A DNA stretch of 60,699 bases from an uncultured Pseudomonas sp. (lineage in GTDB: Bacteria; Pseudomonadota; Gammaproteobacteria; Pseudomonadales; Pseudomonadaceae): positions 1 to 60,699 of the forward strand of contig NZ_CAMPHN010000005.1 of the NCBI RefSeq assembly GCF_946885885.1, in the 5' to 3' direction. The first letter of the stretch is position 1, and every line of letters begins with the position of its first letter. Below the pieces are notes generated by a model that was given only the letters and a program-made list of their open reading frames with translations, was not told the origin of the DNA and did not search any database. The position numbers were made by a program, and so were the translations under genes. Positions 1-9,247 of the stretch are shown here, piece by piece.

Positions 1-635
1 CCAACGGGCACAAGGTGTCCATCGCTCTGGAAGAGCTTGGTTTGCCTTACCAGGTGCATGCCCTGCGCTTCGATAAACAGGAGCAGAAAGCGCCGGCATT
101 TCTCAAGATCAACCCCAACGGACGGATTCCGGCGATCGTCGACCGCGACAATGGCGACTTCGCCGTGTTCGAGTCCGGCGCGATTCTGCTCTACCTCGCC
201 GAGCGAACCGGCCAACTGCTGCCGGGCGACGCCAAGGGGCGTTCGCAGGTCGTGCAATGGCTGATGTTCCAGATGGGCGGGGTCGGTCCCATGCAGGGCC
301 AGGCCAATGTGTTCTTCCGCTATTTCCCGGAAAAGCTTCAAGGCGCCATCGATCGTTATCAGCATGAAACCCGGCGCCTCTACGAGGTGCTGGATACGCG
401 CCTGGGCGAAGCCGAATATTTGGCCGGCGATTACAGCATTGCCGATATCGCCACCTATCCTTGGGTACGGATACATGATTGGGCCGGCGTTTCGGTGGAT
501 GGGCTGGAGCATCTTCAGCGCTGGATGAGCGCCCTGAACGAGCGCCCCGCGGTGCAGCGCGGCCTGTCGGTGCCGCGCCGTGAAGAAGACGGTGAAAAGC
601 TGGTCAAGGCCGCCCAGTCGATGCTGATCAAGTGA
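1..635 (+). CDS. Glutathione S-transferase family protein (5' end cut by window)
   Basis: This is a thioredoxin-fold plus helical-domain glutathione transferase, resembling the YfcG/YghU group that acts on glutathione disulfides. The reading frame is already open at base 3 (residues N-G-H-K-V-S), so roughly the first ten residues with the first beta strand lie outside the window; the GTG at base 15 is internal. Visible landmarks are [10 protein letters not shown], with the cis-proline that closes the glutathione site, followed by [11 protein letters not shown], the gamma-glutamyl binding segment. The C-terminal helical domain includes [13 protein letters not shown], the N-capping box of the GST core. 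The family is cytosolic. It ends directly against the DUF4892 gene. Family call is firm; substrate is unknown. Confidence 0.93.
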   Translation, partial: NGHKVSIALEELGLPYQVHALRFDKQEQKAPAFLKINPNGRIPAIVDRDNGDFAVFESGAILLYLAERTGQLLPGDAKGRSQVVQWLMFQMGGVGPMQGQANVFFRYFPEKLQGAIDRYQHETRRLYEVLDTRLGEAEYLAGDYSIADIATYPWVRIHDWAGVSVDGLEHLQRWMSALNERPAVQRGLSVPRREEDGEKLVKAAQSMLIK

Positions 636-643
636 GGGCACGC

Positions 644-1450
644 ATGCGTTGTTTGAGTGTTGTAGGGCTGGTGTTGGCACTGGCCAGCGGCGCGGCGAGC
701 GCCGATGTCCCCGGTAGCCATGACCTCGAGGTGTTGCCGCGCTTTCCCGGGAGCAAAATCGTCGGCTTTGAGCAAGCTGCCGGCCAGGAGCGTATCTACC
801 CGCAAGGCTCCATCCGGCGCATTAGCGGTCGCTTGCGTTACGAGCGGGAGGTGGCGTTGCAAGGGCAACTTACCGCAGTGACCTACGAACTGCCGCGCAC
901 CCATAGCGCCGACGAAGTCTTCACCGCGGCCCGCAAAGCCTTGCAGGCGCAGGATGCCGAATTGCTTTATTGGTGTCAGGGGCGCGAATGCGGTTCGAGC
1001 AGCCTGTGGGCCAATTCGGTTTTCGATCAATCGATTCTCTACGGCTCCGACGATCAGCAGTCGTACTTGCTGATGCGTCTGGCCGAGCCGCGGCAGAACA
1101 GCCTATTGGCGCTCTACAGCATTACCCGCGGCAACAAGCGCGCTTACCTGCATGCCGAGCTGTTGGAAGCCGGTCAGCCGCTCGCCGATCTACTGCCCAC
1201 TCCGGCCACCTTGCTGCGGCAGTTGAAGAGCAGCGGCGAATTGCACCTGGCCAAGAGAACCGCGCCCAGCGAGGCCTGGGTGGCGTTGCTGGCGCGTAGC
1301 TTGAATCTCGACAGCACCCTGCGCGTCAGTCTCAGCGGGCCTGAGGCGGGTGCCTGGCGCGACGCGCTGATCGAGCAACGCGTGCGGGCGGCGCGCCTGG
1401 AATTGGCCGAGCAGGAAACACCGGGCTTGCGTGTAACATTGCTGCGTTGA
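644..1450 (+). CDS. DUF4892 domain protein, exported
   Basis: The product is 268 residues with an N-terminal signal peptide (MRCLSVV, then a hydrophobic run, cleavage expected after A-S-A). The body matches my recollection of the DUF4892 family found in Pseudomonas, with a central WCQGREC pair of cysteines that could form a disulfide in the periplasm. I chose ATG 644 over GTG 632 because GAGG at 633-636 sits seven bases before 644, whereas the GTG overlaps the upstream stop and would add charged residues before the signal peptide. It probably shares a transcript with the glutathione transferase. Molecular function is not known. Confidence 0.82.
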   Translation: MRCLSVVGLVLALASGAASADVPGSHDLEVLPRFPGSKIVGFEQAAGQERIYPQGSIRRISGRLRYEREVALQGQLTAVTYELPRTHSADEVFTAARKALQAQDAELLYWCQGRECGSSSLWANSVFDQSILYGSDDQQSYLLMRLAEPRQNSLLALYSITRGNKRAYLHAELLEAGQPLADLLPTPATLLRQLKSSGELHLAKRTAPSEAWVALLARSLNLDSTLRVSLSGPEAGAWRDALIEQRVRAARLELAEQETPGLRVTLLR

Positions 1451-1561
1451 CGAGCGAGACGTTCCAAACCTCGGATCGATACCTACTGAATTTTCCCTTC
1501 GAGGCTTTGCGCATCCGCGTAGAGCCTTTTTGCCGTTTTCCTCGTGTGTGGAGCTGTGCGC

Positions 1562-2644
1562 ATGGCCAATAACGATCGCTTGCTGGTGCAGATCTTGTTG
1601 CTCGCCCTGCTGGGCGCGAGCATGTGGGTGTTGGCGCCGTTCTGGTCGGCGTTGTTCTGGGCCGCCGTGCTGTCGTTCGCCAGTTGGCCGGTGATGTGCG
1701 TATTGACGCGCTTATTGCGCGGTCGGCAATCGATGGCCGCAGGTTTGCTGACCCTGGGTTGGACCGTGCTGGTCGCCGTACCCTTGGTCATGCTGGGGTT
1801 CAACCTGGCCGACCATATCAAGGATGCGACCGCCCTGGTCAAAGGCTTCCAGGTCGAAGGCCTGCCGCCGCATCCGGCTTGGTTGGCCGACGTCCCCTTG
1901 GTCGGCGAGCGCCTGGTGGGGTTCTGGGAAACCATCGACGAGCAAGGCGCGGCTTTCTTCGCCACCGTGCGGCCTTACCTCGGTCAAGTCGGCAATTGGC
2001 TGTTGGCGCGTAGCGCGCAGATCGGTGGCGGCATGCTGGAGTTGGCCCTGAGCCTGATTCTGGTGTTCTTCTTCTACCGCGATGGCCCGCGCCTGGCGTC
2101 CTTCGCCGAAAGCCTGCTGGAGCGTCTGATCGGCGAGCGTGCCGAGCATTATCTGGAGCTGATCGCCGGCACCGTGCAGCGCGTGGTCAACGGCGTGATC
2201 GGCACCGCCGCCGCGCAAGCGATTCTGGCATGCATCGGCTTTACGATCGCCGGCGTTCCCGGCGCCTTGCTGCTCGGCCTGCTGACCTTCGGCGCGAGCC
2301 TGATCATGGTGCCGCCGCTGATCTGGGCCCCGGCCGTGGCATGGCTGATCTGGCAAGGCGAGATCGGTATGGCGATCTTCCTCGGCGTCTGGGGCCTGTT
2401 CGTGATCAGCGGCGTGGACAACATCCTCAAACCCTACCTGATCAGCCGTGGCGGCAACCTGCCGTTGGTGGTGGTGCTGCTGGGCGTATTCGGCGGCATC
2501 CTGGCCTTCGGCTTTATGGGCCTGTTCCTCGGCCCGACCCTGCTCGCCGTGGCCTACAGCCTGCTCAGCGATTGGGTGGCGGATAAAACCGTGCATAGCG
2601 AGCCTGCGGCAGGCGCAGCGCAGTCAGACGGTCAACGGCAATGA
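1562..2644 (+). CDS. AI-2E family transporter / PerM-like permease
   Basis: This is a 360-residue integral inner-membrane protein of the AI-2E transporter (PerM, TqsA) family. Hydrophobic segments lie at about 8-50 and 60-80. A long periplasmic or amphipathic stretch at about 85-150 follows, then five or more membrane helices from about 155 to 345. A glycine-rich C-terminal helix pair around VVLLGVFGGILAFGFMGLFLGP is typical of the family. ATG 1562 is preferred because GGAG at 1550-1553 is eight bases upstream; an earlier in-frame GTG at 1544 has no such site. Members export various small solutes or sodium, so the name does not establish AI-2 transport. It converges with the patatin gene, leaving only seven bases between stops. 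Confidence 0.9.
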   Translation: MANNDRLLVQILLLALLGASMWVLAPFWSALFWAAVLSFASWPVMCVLTRLLRGRQSMAAGLLTLGWTVLVAVPLVMLGFNLADHIKDATALVKGFQVEGLPPHPAWLADVPLVGERLVGFWETIDEQGAAFFATVRPYLGQVGNWLLARSAQIGGGMLELALSLILVFFFYRDGPRLASFAESLLERLIGERAEHYLELIAGTVQRVVNGVIGTAAAQAILACIGFTIAGVPGALLLGLLTFGASLIMVPPLIWAPAVAWLIWQGEIGMAIFLGVWGLFVISGVDNILKPYLISRGGNLPLVVVLLGVFGGILAFGFMGLFLGPTLLAVAYSLLSDWVADKTVHSEPAAGAAQSDGQRQ

Positions 2645-2651
2645 GGTCGGG

Positions 2652-3677
2652 TCATACATCGCCCCGCTCGTACTTGTCCAACGTATCCCTGGCGATCTGC
2701 CGGCCGAGCATGATCAGTTCGGGGGCTTTGTAGAATTCGAAGAAACGGCATACGCGCTTGGGCACGTTAATCAGAATATCCGGCGGGTAGCCGGCGATTT
2801 TGTATTGCGCCAGCGAGGTTTGCATCACCTCGAAACTCTGGTTGACCAATTCCAACAAAGAGGCCGGGCCGCCGAGGTCGGCAACCCGCGAGCCGCTGGC
2901 GGATTTCGGCGTGGCGGCTTTTTCCACCGCCCTCGGCGGGCGCTGATCCCAGGGGTTGATCGCTTCGGCCGGTGCGGATTCGCTCAGGTTTTCCAGCAGT
3001 AACAGTTCGTCGTCCTCGTCGCTTTTACGGCGGAACGACGGCAGGCGCGAGCCGAGCGTGCTCATCATCAGGTCGAAACGGCTTTTCAGGGCGGGCGTAC
3101 GTTCGATCACCGGCAATTGGTAATGCTGCTGGTTGGTCGAGTTGAGGTTGACCGCGACTATCAAATCGCAGTGGCTGGATACCACCGGCACGATCGGCAG
3201 GGGGTTCAACAGGCCGCCGTCGACCAGCATGCGCTTGCCCTGGACCACCGGGGTGAACAGGCTGGGGATCGCCGCCGAAGCGCGCATGGCCTGATGCAGA
3301 CAGCCTTCCTGAAACCAGATTTCCTGCTGGTTGGTGAGGTCGGTGGCCACCGCGGTGAAGGGGATCGAGAGCTCTTCGATATCGATCTCGCCGACGATCT
3401 CGCGAATCTTGCCGAACACTTTCTCCCCGCGAATGGCGCCCAGACGGAAACTCACATCGAGCAGGCGCAGCACGTCCAGGTAGTCCAAGCTTTGCGTCCA
3501 GTCGCGGTATTCGTTGAGTTTGCCGGCCGCATAGATGCCGCCCACCACGGCGCCCATGGAGCAGCCGGCGATGCAGGCGATCTCGTAACCGCGGGCTTCC
3601 AATTCTTCGATCACGCCGATATGCGCGTAGCCGCGCGCGCCGCCGGACCCCAATACCAGCGCAATGCGCTTGCTCAT
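2652..3677 (-). CDS. Patatin-like phospholipase family protein (RssA-like)
   Basis: The 341-residue product is a patatin-fold serine hydrolase. The oxyanion loop GSGGARG is at residues 10-16, the nucleophile elbow G-C-S-M-G has Ser40, and the catalytic dyad aspartate is D153 in VDGG. These are complete, so the enzyme should be active as an acyl hydrolase, probably on phospholipids or related esters. The last 120 residues are less conserved and contain an acidic DEDDE run. I start at ATG 3677 because a GGGGG Shine-Dalgarno run precedes it; the frame extends to 3710 but without a better site. There is no signal peptide, so it is likely cytosolic. It is transcribed away from selD. Confidence 0.9.
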   Translation of the reverse strand: MSKRIALVLGSGGARGYAHIGVIEELEARGYEIACIAGCSMGAVVGGIYAAGKLNEYRDWTQSLDYLDVLRLLDVSFRLGAIRGEKVFGKIREIVGEIDIEELSIPFTAVATDLTNQQEIWFQEGCLHQAMRASAAIPSLFTPVVQGKRMLVDGGLLNPLPIVPVVSSHCDLIVAVNLNSTNQQHYQLPVIERTPALKSRFDLMMSTLGSRLPSFRRKSDEDDELLLLENLSESAPAEAINPWDQRPPRAVEKAATPKSASGSRVADLGGPASLLELVNQSFEVMQTSLAQYKIAGYPPDILINVPKRVCRFFEFYKAPELIMLGRQIARDTLDKYERGDV

Positions 3678-3820
3678 AACACCCCCGCTAATCCTTTGTC
3701 TCTGGAACATACCCTGCGCCGATCCCCCGCACCAGAGCGCCGCACACCCGCGGCGAGGAAATACCCTGGCGCCGATACCACGCCGGCGCGTTTGCGATTG
3801 ATCCGCGCGAGCCTGTGTTC

Positions 3821-3869
3821 GTTCCGAGAACCGCGTTCCGCGAACCGATGTTCCGAGAGCCGCGTTCCG
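3821..3869. repeat. Tandem 20-bp repeat upstream of selD
   Basis: Two copies of a 20-base unit (3821-3840 and 3850-3869) differ at one position and are spaced 29 bases apart. Inside them are short inverted repeats of the form GTTC-CGN-GAAC at 3821-3831 and 3835-3845, so the segment could be a cluster of operator half-sites. It lies in the 278-bp region between the divergent patatin and selD genes, about 90 bases before the selD start. No known regulator can be assigned by eye. Confidence 0.6.
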
Positions 3870-3955
3870 TTGATCCCGGGGGTACGTCCAAGCTCGCTAG
3901 GCTTTTCGCCGGCCTGTTAGAATCCGCGCCTTGTCGAGGCGATACGAGCGATTCC

Positions 3956-4990
3956 ATGAGCGAGCCCATACGTTTAACCCAGTACAGTCACGGTGCCGGT
4001 TGCGGCTGCAAGATTTCCCCCAAGGTGCTGGATGTGATTTTGGCGGGCAGCGGCGCGCAAAATCTCGACCCTAAGCTCTGGGTGGGCAATGCCTCGCGTG
4101 ACGATGCGGCGGTCTATGCCATCGACGAAGAACGCGGCGTGGTCTCGACCACCGATTTTTTCATGCCGATCGTCGACGATCCCTACGATTTCGGTCGTAT
4201 CGCCGCCACCAATGCGATCAGCGACATCTACGCCATGGGCGGCGACCCCTTGATGGCCATCGCGATTCTCGGCTGGCCGGTCAACCTACTGGCGCCGGAC
4301 GTGGCCCGCGAAGTGATCCGCGGCGGCCGTTCGATCTGCGACGAGGCGGGCATTCCCCTGGCTGGCGGCCACTCGATCGACGCCCCCGAGCCGATCTTCG
4401 GCCTGGCGGTCACCGGTTTGGTCGACAAACGCAATATGAAACGCAACGATACCGCCACCGCCGGCTGCCGGCTCTACCTGACCAAGCCACTGGGCATCGG
4501 CATCCTCACCACCGCCGAAAAGAAGGCCAAGTTGCGCGCCGAGGACGTGGGCCTGGCGCGGGACTGGATGTGCACCCTGAACAAACCCGGTAGCCGCTTC
4601 GGCAAGCTCGCCGGAGTAATGGCCATGACCGATGTCACCGGCTTCGGTTTGCTCGGTCATCTGGTCGAAATGGCCGACGGCAGCGGCCTGACCGCGCGCG
4701 TCGAGTTCGCCAAGGTACCGCGCTTGCCCGGCATCGACTATTACCTCGAACAGGGCTGCGTGCCCGGCGGCACCCTGCGTAACTTCGACAGCTATGGCGA
4801 TAAGCTCGCGCCCTTGAGCGAGCGGCATAAGCAGCTGCTGTGCGATCCGCAAACCAGCGGCGGTTTGCTGGTGGCGGTCACCGCCGAGGGCGAAGCGGAG
4901 TTTCTCGCCGTGGCCGCAGCACTCGGCCTGGCGCTCGAACCGATCGGCGAACTGCTGGAGCGACAGACCCATGCGGTAGAGGTGTTTTGA
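3956..4990 (+). CDS. selD: Selenide, water dikinase
   Basis: SelD makes selenophosphate from selenide and ATP, the selenium donor for selenocysteine and for 2-selenouridine in tRNA. The 344-residue product carries the active-site segment GAGCGCK with Cys16, Cys18 and Lys19, aligning with Cys17 and Lys20 of the E. coli enzyme. It has the usual AIRS/PurM-like fold, with D-x-D-related motifs such as SRDDAAVY and TTDFF and a late DPQTSGG motif. ATG 3956 gives the standard N terminus. The TGA stop overlaps the ATG of selU by one base, so the two are translationally coupled. With SelU next door and no selA/selB in view, the local use is tRNA selenation. Confidence 0.98.
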   Translation: MSEPIRLTQYSHGAGCGCKISPKVLDVILAGSGAQNLDPKLWVGNASRDDAAVYAIDEERGVVSTTDFFMPIVDDPYDFGRIAATNAISDIYAMGGDPLMAIAILGWPVNLLAPDVAREVIRGGRSICDEAGIPLAGGHSIDAPEPIFGLAVTGLVDKRNMKRNDTATAGCRLYLTKPLGIGILTTAEKKAKLRAEDVGLARDWMCTLNKPGSRFGKLAGVMAMTDVTGFGLLGHLVEMADGSGLTARVEFAKVPRLPGIDYYLEQGCVPGGTLRNFDSYGDKLAPLSERHKQLLCDPQTSGGLLVAVTAEGEAEFLAVAAALGLALEPIGELLERQTHAVEVF

Positions 4991-6090
4991 TGCGCGACAA
5001 CACCAGCGACTACCGCCAGCTGTTTCTCTCGGGCGCGCCGATGATGGATGCCCGCGCGCCTGTTGAATTCGTCAAGGGCGCCTTTCCCGGCGTGCTCAAC
5101 CTGCCGCTGATGGACGATGTCGAACGGCAGAAAGTCGGCACCTGTTACAAACAGCGCGGCCAGCAGGCGGCCATCGAACTCGGCCATCAGTTGGTCAGCG
5201 GCGCGGTCAAGGCCGAGCGTGTCGCCGCCTGGGCGGCCTTCGCCAAGGCCAATCCGGACGGTTACCTGTATTGCTTTCGCGGCGGTCTGCGCTCGCAGAT
5301 CGTCCAGCAGTGGCTGAAAGAGGAAGCCGGCATCGACTACCCGCGGGTGATCGGCGGCTACAAGGCGATGCGTACTTTCCTGATGGAAACGACCCAGCAG
5401 GCCGTCGAGCAATGCGATTTCATCCTGGTCGGCGGCATGACCGGCACCGGCAAGACCGAGGTGATCGACCAGTTGAGTAACAGCCTGGACCTGGAAGGCC
5501 ATGCCAACCACCGCGGTTCCAGTTTCGGCAAACGCGCCACCGGCCAGCCGGCGCAGATCGATTTCGAGAATGCCCTGGCCATCGAGTTTCTGCGCAAGCG
5601 CGCCGCCGGCATGCAGCGCTTCGTGCTCGAAGACGAGGGACGGATCATCGGCCGATGCTCGCTACCGCTGGAACTGTATAGCGGCATGCAGGCGTTTCCG
5701 TTGGTCTGGCTGGAGGACAGCCTGAGTGGACGGGTGGAGCGCATCCTCAAGGATTACGTGGTCGACCTGAGCGCCGATTTCATTGCGTTGTTGGGCGAAG
5801 AGGCGGGCTTCAAGGCCTTTGCCGAGCGCCTGCAACAAAGCTTGAGCAATATTCTCAAGCGCTTGGGCGGAGAGCGCTATCAGCGTTTGGCGGCGATCAT
5901 GGAGCAAGCCCTGCAGGAACAGGCGAGCAATGGCTCGGTGGACACCCATCGCGGTTGGATCGAGGCGTTGCTGGTCGAGTACTACGATCCCATGTATGTC
6001 TACCAGCGGCAGAACAAGGCGGGTCGTATCGAGTTCGTCGGCGAGCAGGCGGAAATAGTGGCGTTCCTGCGCGAGCGTGCTGCGCGCTGA
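4990..6090 (+). CDS. selU: tRNA 2-selenouridine synthase
   Basis: SelU (MnmH, YbbB) replaces sulfur by selenium at the wobble 2-thiouridine of certain tRNAs, through a geranylated intermediate. The 366-residue product has an N-terminal rhodanese domain with catalytic Cys95 in the YCFRGG loop. It is followed by a P-loop domain with Walker [10 protein letters not shown] at residues 148-156, which binds the geranyl donor. Both hallmarks are intact. The start codon overlaps the selD stop (TGATG), a typical two-gene selenium operon. Length and order match other Pseudomonas. No selenocysteine-inserting genes are visible, so this modification is the evident role of SelD here. Confidence 0.97.
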   Translation: MRDNTSDYRQLFLSGAPMMDARAPVEFVKGAFPGVLNLPLMDDVERQKVGTCYKQRGQQAAIELGHQLVSGAVKAERVAAWAAFAKANPDGYLYCFRGGLRSQIVQQWLKEEAGIDYPRVIGGYKAMRTFLMETTQQAVEQCDFILVGGMTGTGKTEVIDQLSNSLDLEGHANHRGSSFGKRATGQPAQIDFENALAIEFLRKRAAGMQRFVLEDEGRIIGRCSLPLELYSGMQAFPLVWLEDSLSGRVERILKDYVVDLSADFIALLGEEAGFKAFAERLQQSLSNILKRLGGERYQRLAAIMEQALQEQASNGSVDTHRGWIEALLVEYYDPMYVYQRQNKAGRIEFVGEQAEIVAFLRERAAR

Positions 6091-6156
6091 TGCATGGCAC
6101 TTTAATCTCAACCGCAGGTCGAACCGCCTGTGTGTTTCCAGTATTTAGAGGTATGT

Positions 6157-6435
6157 ATGAAAGCGTTGCTTTGTCTATCGATGGTTGCTTTGGTGCTGTC
6201 CGGTTGCGCCGGTAAAACCGCCTACCGCGACAGTTGCGCCAACCAGTTGGACGCCGCCTGGCGTGAGCTGGATCTGGCCAAAGCCGAGGGGTTCGCCGGT
6301 ACCGTGAGCTACTCCAAGGCGCTGTCGTTGCTCACCGGAGCGAAAACCCAACAGCAATTCGAAGCCTTCCGCGGTTGTGCGCAGAAAGCCGAGAAGGCAC
6401 GTTTCTATATCCGCGAATCGCGGGCAGGTCGTTGA
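6157..6435 (+). CDS. Small lipoprotein, unknown function
   Basis: This 92-residue product starts with a lipoprotein signal peptide; the lipobox LSGC puts the lipidated cysteine at residue 17. The mature part is about 75 residues, helical and charged, with two more cysteines that could pair. It has no family I can name. ATG 6157 is chosen because AGAGG lies just upstream; longer forms would hide the signal peptide. Its stop overlaps the start of the flavin reductase gene (TGATG), so the two are co-translated. A comparable small gene sits after selU in other Pseudomonas as I recall. Expected location is the inner or outer membrane facing the periplasm. Confidence 0.85.
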   Translation: MKALLCLSMVALVLSGCAGKTAYRDSCANQLDAAWRELDLAKAEGFAGTVSYSKALSLLTGAKTQQQFEAFRGCAQKAEKARFYIRESRAGR

Positions 6436-7043
6436 TGCTGCTCGATTTCAGCCAACTCAGCCCACTGCAGTGCTATCGCTGGCTGACCGCTACCGTGACG
6501 CCGCGGCCGATAGCCTGGGTGTCCAGCCTATCTAGCGAAGGCGCCAGTAACCTGGCGCCTTTCAGTTTCTTTCAGGTGATCAGTGACGAGCCGCCGACCT
6601 TGATGATCAATATCGGCACGCGCGACGACGGTAGCCTCAAGGACACCTTGCGCAATGCCCGGGAGACGGGCGAGTTGGTGATTCAACTGGTCTCGTTCGC
6701 CCAGGCCGAGGCGATGAACGCATCGTCCGCGGCGCTGCTGCATGGCGTCAGCGAGTTCGAGCAATGCGGCATCGCCAGCCAGCCGTCGCTCAGGGTCGCG
6801 CCGGCGCGCGTGCTCGGCGCTCCCGTCGCGTTCGAATGCCGCGTGGCGCAGATTCAGCCTTATCCGGCGGCCACACCAAACTGTCATTTGATTTTCGCCG
6901 AGGTGCTGCTGGCACATATCGACGATGCGGTACTGGATGCGCAAGGGCGTATCGATGCGGGCAAACTCGATCTGGTCGGGCGCCTCGGTGGGATGGCTTA
7001 CAGCCGCACCCGGGAGCGCTTCGAGCTGCAACGGCCGGGCTAG
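6435..7043 (+). CDS. Flavin reductase family protein (FMN-binding split barrel)
   Basis: The 202-residue product is a split-barrel flavoprotein of the flavin reductase-like / flavoredoxin type. The characteristic N-terminal strand TPRPIAWVSS is followed by SNLAPFSFFQ, which contacts FMN, and by a middle strand with FECRVAQ. Such proteins bind FMN and pass electrons from NAD(P)H or act in poorly defined redox reactions. ATG 6435 overlaps the stop of the lipoprotein gene, so the start is well supported. There is no signal peptide. The real substrate is unknown, and its coupling to a lipoprotein gene does not explain it. Confidence 0.9.
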   Translation: MLLDFSQLSPLQCYRWLTATVTPRPIAWVSSLSSEGASNLAPFSFFQVISDEPPTLMINIGTRDDGSLKDTLRNARETGELVIQLVSFAQAEAMNASSAALLHGVSEFEQCGIASQPSLRVAPARVLGAPVAFECRVAQIQPYPAATPNCHLIFAEVLLAHIDDAVLDAQGRIDAGKLDLVGRLGGMAYSRTRERFELQRPG

Positions 7044-7168
7044 TTTCATACCGCCGGTTCGTTTCAGAGGCTGCTCCGTTTGGGTGCGCTGGTGCTCATT
7101 TCTGGAACGGGCGGGTTGCCCTCAGGGGCAAAAACGACACTCACATAGCTAAAAACTCCACTATCCCA

Positions 7169-7189
7169 CTGCTGGCTTGTCGCCAGCAG
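7169..7189. other. Perfect hairpin before chemoreceptor gene
   Basis: An eight-base perfect inverted repeat, CTGCTGGC and GCCAGCAG with a five-base loop, lies 69 bases before the start of the chemoreceptor gene and 126 bases after the flavin reductase stop. There is no following T-run on either strand, so it is not a clear intrinsic terminator. It may be a leader structure or an operator. Confidence 0.4.
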
Positions 7190-7257
7190 CCTTGCTCTCC
7201 TATGTTGTCTGCTCGCGGCGACTGGCCGCATGCAAGCCGGGCAGGGGGAGTGGGGCG

Positions 7258-9210
7258 ATGCAGTGGCGTATTGCTAGTTTGAGCACGGCTACCAAGCTGA
7301 TGCTCGGTTTTGGCGTGGTTCTGGCGCTGACCGCGGTGGTGGCCGCTACCGGCTTTTCCGCGTTGCACGAGCTGGGCGTGCGTTCAGCTTTCCTCGAGCG
7401 GATGAGCGCCATCAATACCCGGGTTCTACAGCTGCGCCAGGTCGAACAGGCGTTCGCCCTCACCGGCGACAAGCAACGACGCGAGCAGTTGCATGCGCAG
7501 GCGCAAGCCATTCTGCAAGACAGCGAATCGCTGAGGGCCGAGCTACCGGCCAGCGAAGGCGAAGCCCTGAGCGAGGTCGAGGCGCTGTTTGCGCAGTACC
7601 TGCTGGCTTTCGATCGCTACGCAGACCTCAGCGAAAACATGAGCCTGTCGCTCGACGCCGCCAACTGGTTGGTGGTCAGCGCCGCCAACAGCCTCGACTT
7701 GCTCAAGGAAGGGCTGGCGGAAGATGGCCTCGATCTGCTCAAGAGCAGCCAGGGCGTCAGCGGGGCCGAGTCGGTGATCCAGGCCGGGCAACTGAGCCGG
7801 GTGCACCAGTTGCTGCTGCAGGCGCTCGTCCAGGCCCGTGTACGCCTTGAGCAAAGCCGTAGCACCGGTGAGGTGAGCCAGGAGGAAATTCGCGAAGCCC
7901 TCGATGCGCAGCGATTGGCGGGCGAGTTACGCGATGCGATGAATAGCCCCGGTTATGCCTCGGTTTTGGTCGAGGTCATCGGCAATGTCGATTCCTTCGG
8001 TCAACGGCTGCAGGAGTACACCGGCCTGTTGGTGCAACAACGGGAGGAACATGGGCGCCTGGCCGAGCAGGCCACGGCGATTCTCGACCGGGTCGATCAG
8101 GCTTATGCCTTGCAGAAGACGCAAATGCAGAGTCAGTTGCAGCGCAGCACCTGGCTGATCCTGATCGCCAGCGCTTTGGCCTTGGCCATCGGTCTTTTCG
8201 CCACCGTGCTGATCACCCTGTTGATCGTCCGGCCGTTGAAACAGGTGATCGCGCAGGCCAGGCTGATTGCCGCCGGCGATCTGAGCGCGCGGATCGAGGT
8301 GCGGCGCAGCGATGAAATCGGCCAGTTGTTCGCCGCTATGCAGGAAATGTCGAATAATTTGCGCAGCATGGTCGGTCGGTTGCAGGCCGGCGTCATTCAG
8401 CTTTCCACCTCGGCCCAGGGGCTGGCGACGGTGACCGAACAGACCCGCCAGGGCGTCGACACCCAGAAGGAGGAGACCGAGCAGGTCGCCACCGCCATGA
8501 GCGAAATGACCGCCACCGTGCACGAGGTCGCGCGTAACGCCGAGGCGGCGGCCAACTCGACCGGGCGTGCCGACGAGTGCGTCGGCATCGGCGGCACCGT
8601 AGTGCGCCAGACCTTGGAACGGATCAATCAACTGGCGTTGGCGATGACCGACACCACGCAGAGCATCGAGACCCTGAGCCAGGACACTCAGCGGATCGAA
8701 GCGATCCTGGATGTGATCAAGAGTGTCGCCGAGCAGACCAACCTGCTGGCCTTGAATGCGGCCATCGAAGCGGCCAGAGCGGGCGATCAGGGGCGTGGCT
8801 TCGCCGTGGTGGCCGATGAAGTGCGGGCGCTGGCCAAGCGTACCCAGCATTCCACGACCGAGATCGAAGGCTTGGTTATCGTCCTGCGCGATGGCGCGCG
8901 GCGTTCGGTGGACGCGATGCGCCAGATCGGCACGCGAGTGGATCAGGCGGTAACGGACGCCAATCAGACCGCGGTCGCCTTGGCGGATATCGCCGAAGCC
9001 GTGACGCTGATTTTCGAGATGAACCAGCAGATCGCCGCCGCGGCCGAAGAGCAGACCGCCGTGGCCGAGGAGATCAATCGCAGCGTGACCTCCATCCGCG
9101 ATATTTCCGACCAATCCGCGGCGGCGATGCAGACGTCCGCCGCCTCCAGTGCCGAACTCGCCGATCTAGGGCGCGAATTGCAGACGATGGCCGGGCATTT
9201 CCGTTTGTAA
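7258..9210 (+). CDS. Methyl-accepting chemotaxis protein with large helical ligand domain
   Basis: This 650-residue chemoreceptor has a first membrane helix at about 15-35 and a periplasmic helical-bundle region at about 36-295. The second membrane helix is near 300-325 ([24 protein letters not shown]), followed by HAMP and the long cytoplasmic signalling coiled coil. The hairpin tip is canonical ([18 protein letters not shown], then [12 protein letters not shown]). The large sensory region of about 260 residues suggests an HBM-like four-helix double bundle; that is inference. ATG 7258 follows GGGGGAGTGGGG; earlier in-frame codons lack a site and would precede the membrane anchor. It couples ligand binding to CheA. 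There is no CheR-tethering pentapeptide at the end. The ligand is unknown. Confidence 0.95.
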   Translation: MQWRIASLSTATKLMLGFGVVLALTAVVAATGFSALHELGVRSAFLERMSAINTRVLQLRQVEQAFALTGDKQRREQLHAQAQAILQDSESLRAELPASEGEALSEVEALFAQYLLAFDRYADLSENMSLSLDAANWLVVSAANSLDLLKEGLAEDGLDLLKSSQGVSGAESVIQAGQLSRVHQLLLQALVQARVRLEQSRSTGEVSQEEIREALDAQRLAGELRDAMNSPGYASVLVEVIGNVDSFGQRLQEYTGLLVQQREEHGRLAEQATAILDRVDQAYALQKTQMQSQLQRSTWLILIASALALAIGLFATVLITLLIVRPLKQVIAQARLIAAGDLSARIEVRRSDEIGQLFAAMQEMSNNLRSMVGRLQAGVIQLSTSAQGLATVTEQTRQGVDTQKEETEQVATAMSEMTATVHEVARNAEAAANSTGRADECVGIGGTVVRQTLERINQLALAMTDTTQSIETLSQDTQRIEAILDVIKSVAEQTNLLALNAAIEAARAGDQGRGFAVVADEVRALAKRTQHSTTEIEGLVIVLRDGARRSVDAMRQIGTRVDQAVTDANQTAVALADIAEAVTLIFEMNQQIAAAAEEQTAVAEEINRSVTSIRDISDQSAAAMQTSAASSAELADLGRELQTMAGHFRL

Positions 9211-9247
9211 GGTGCTCGCTCGCGCTCCATGGTTTTTGTCCGACGGG

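Noticed and set aside
3821..3869. Repeat pair considered as a CRISPR fragment
   Set aside because: There are only two copies, 9 bp apart, with inner operator-like symmetry and no cas genes.
3956..6090. selD-selU considered as evidence for selenoproteins in the window
   Set aside because: No selA, selB or selC and no in-frame TGA-containing selenoprotein gene is visible; SelU explains the need for SelD.
7927..9114. Long minus-strand open frame (395 codons) opposite the first chemoreceptor
   Set aside because: It mirrors the codon pattern of the real chemoreceptor gene, is rich in His/Gln/Asp/Gly runs, and shows no domain.
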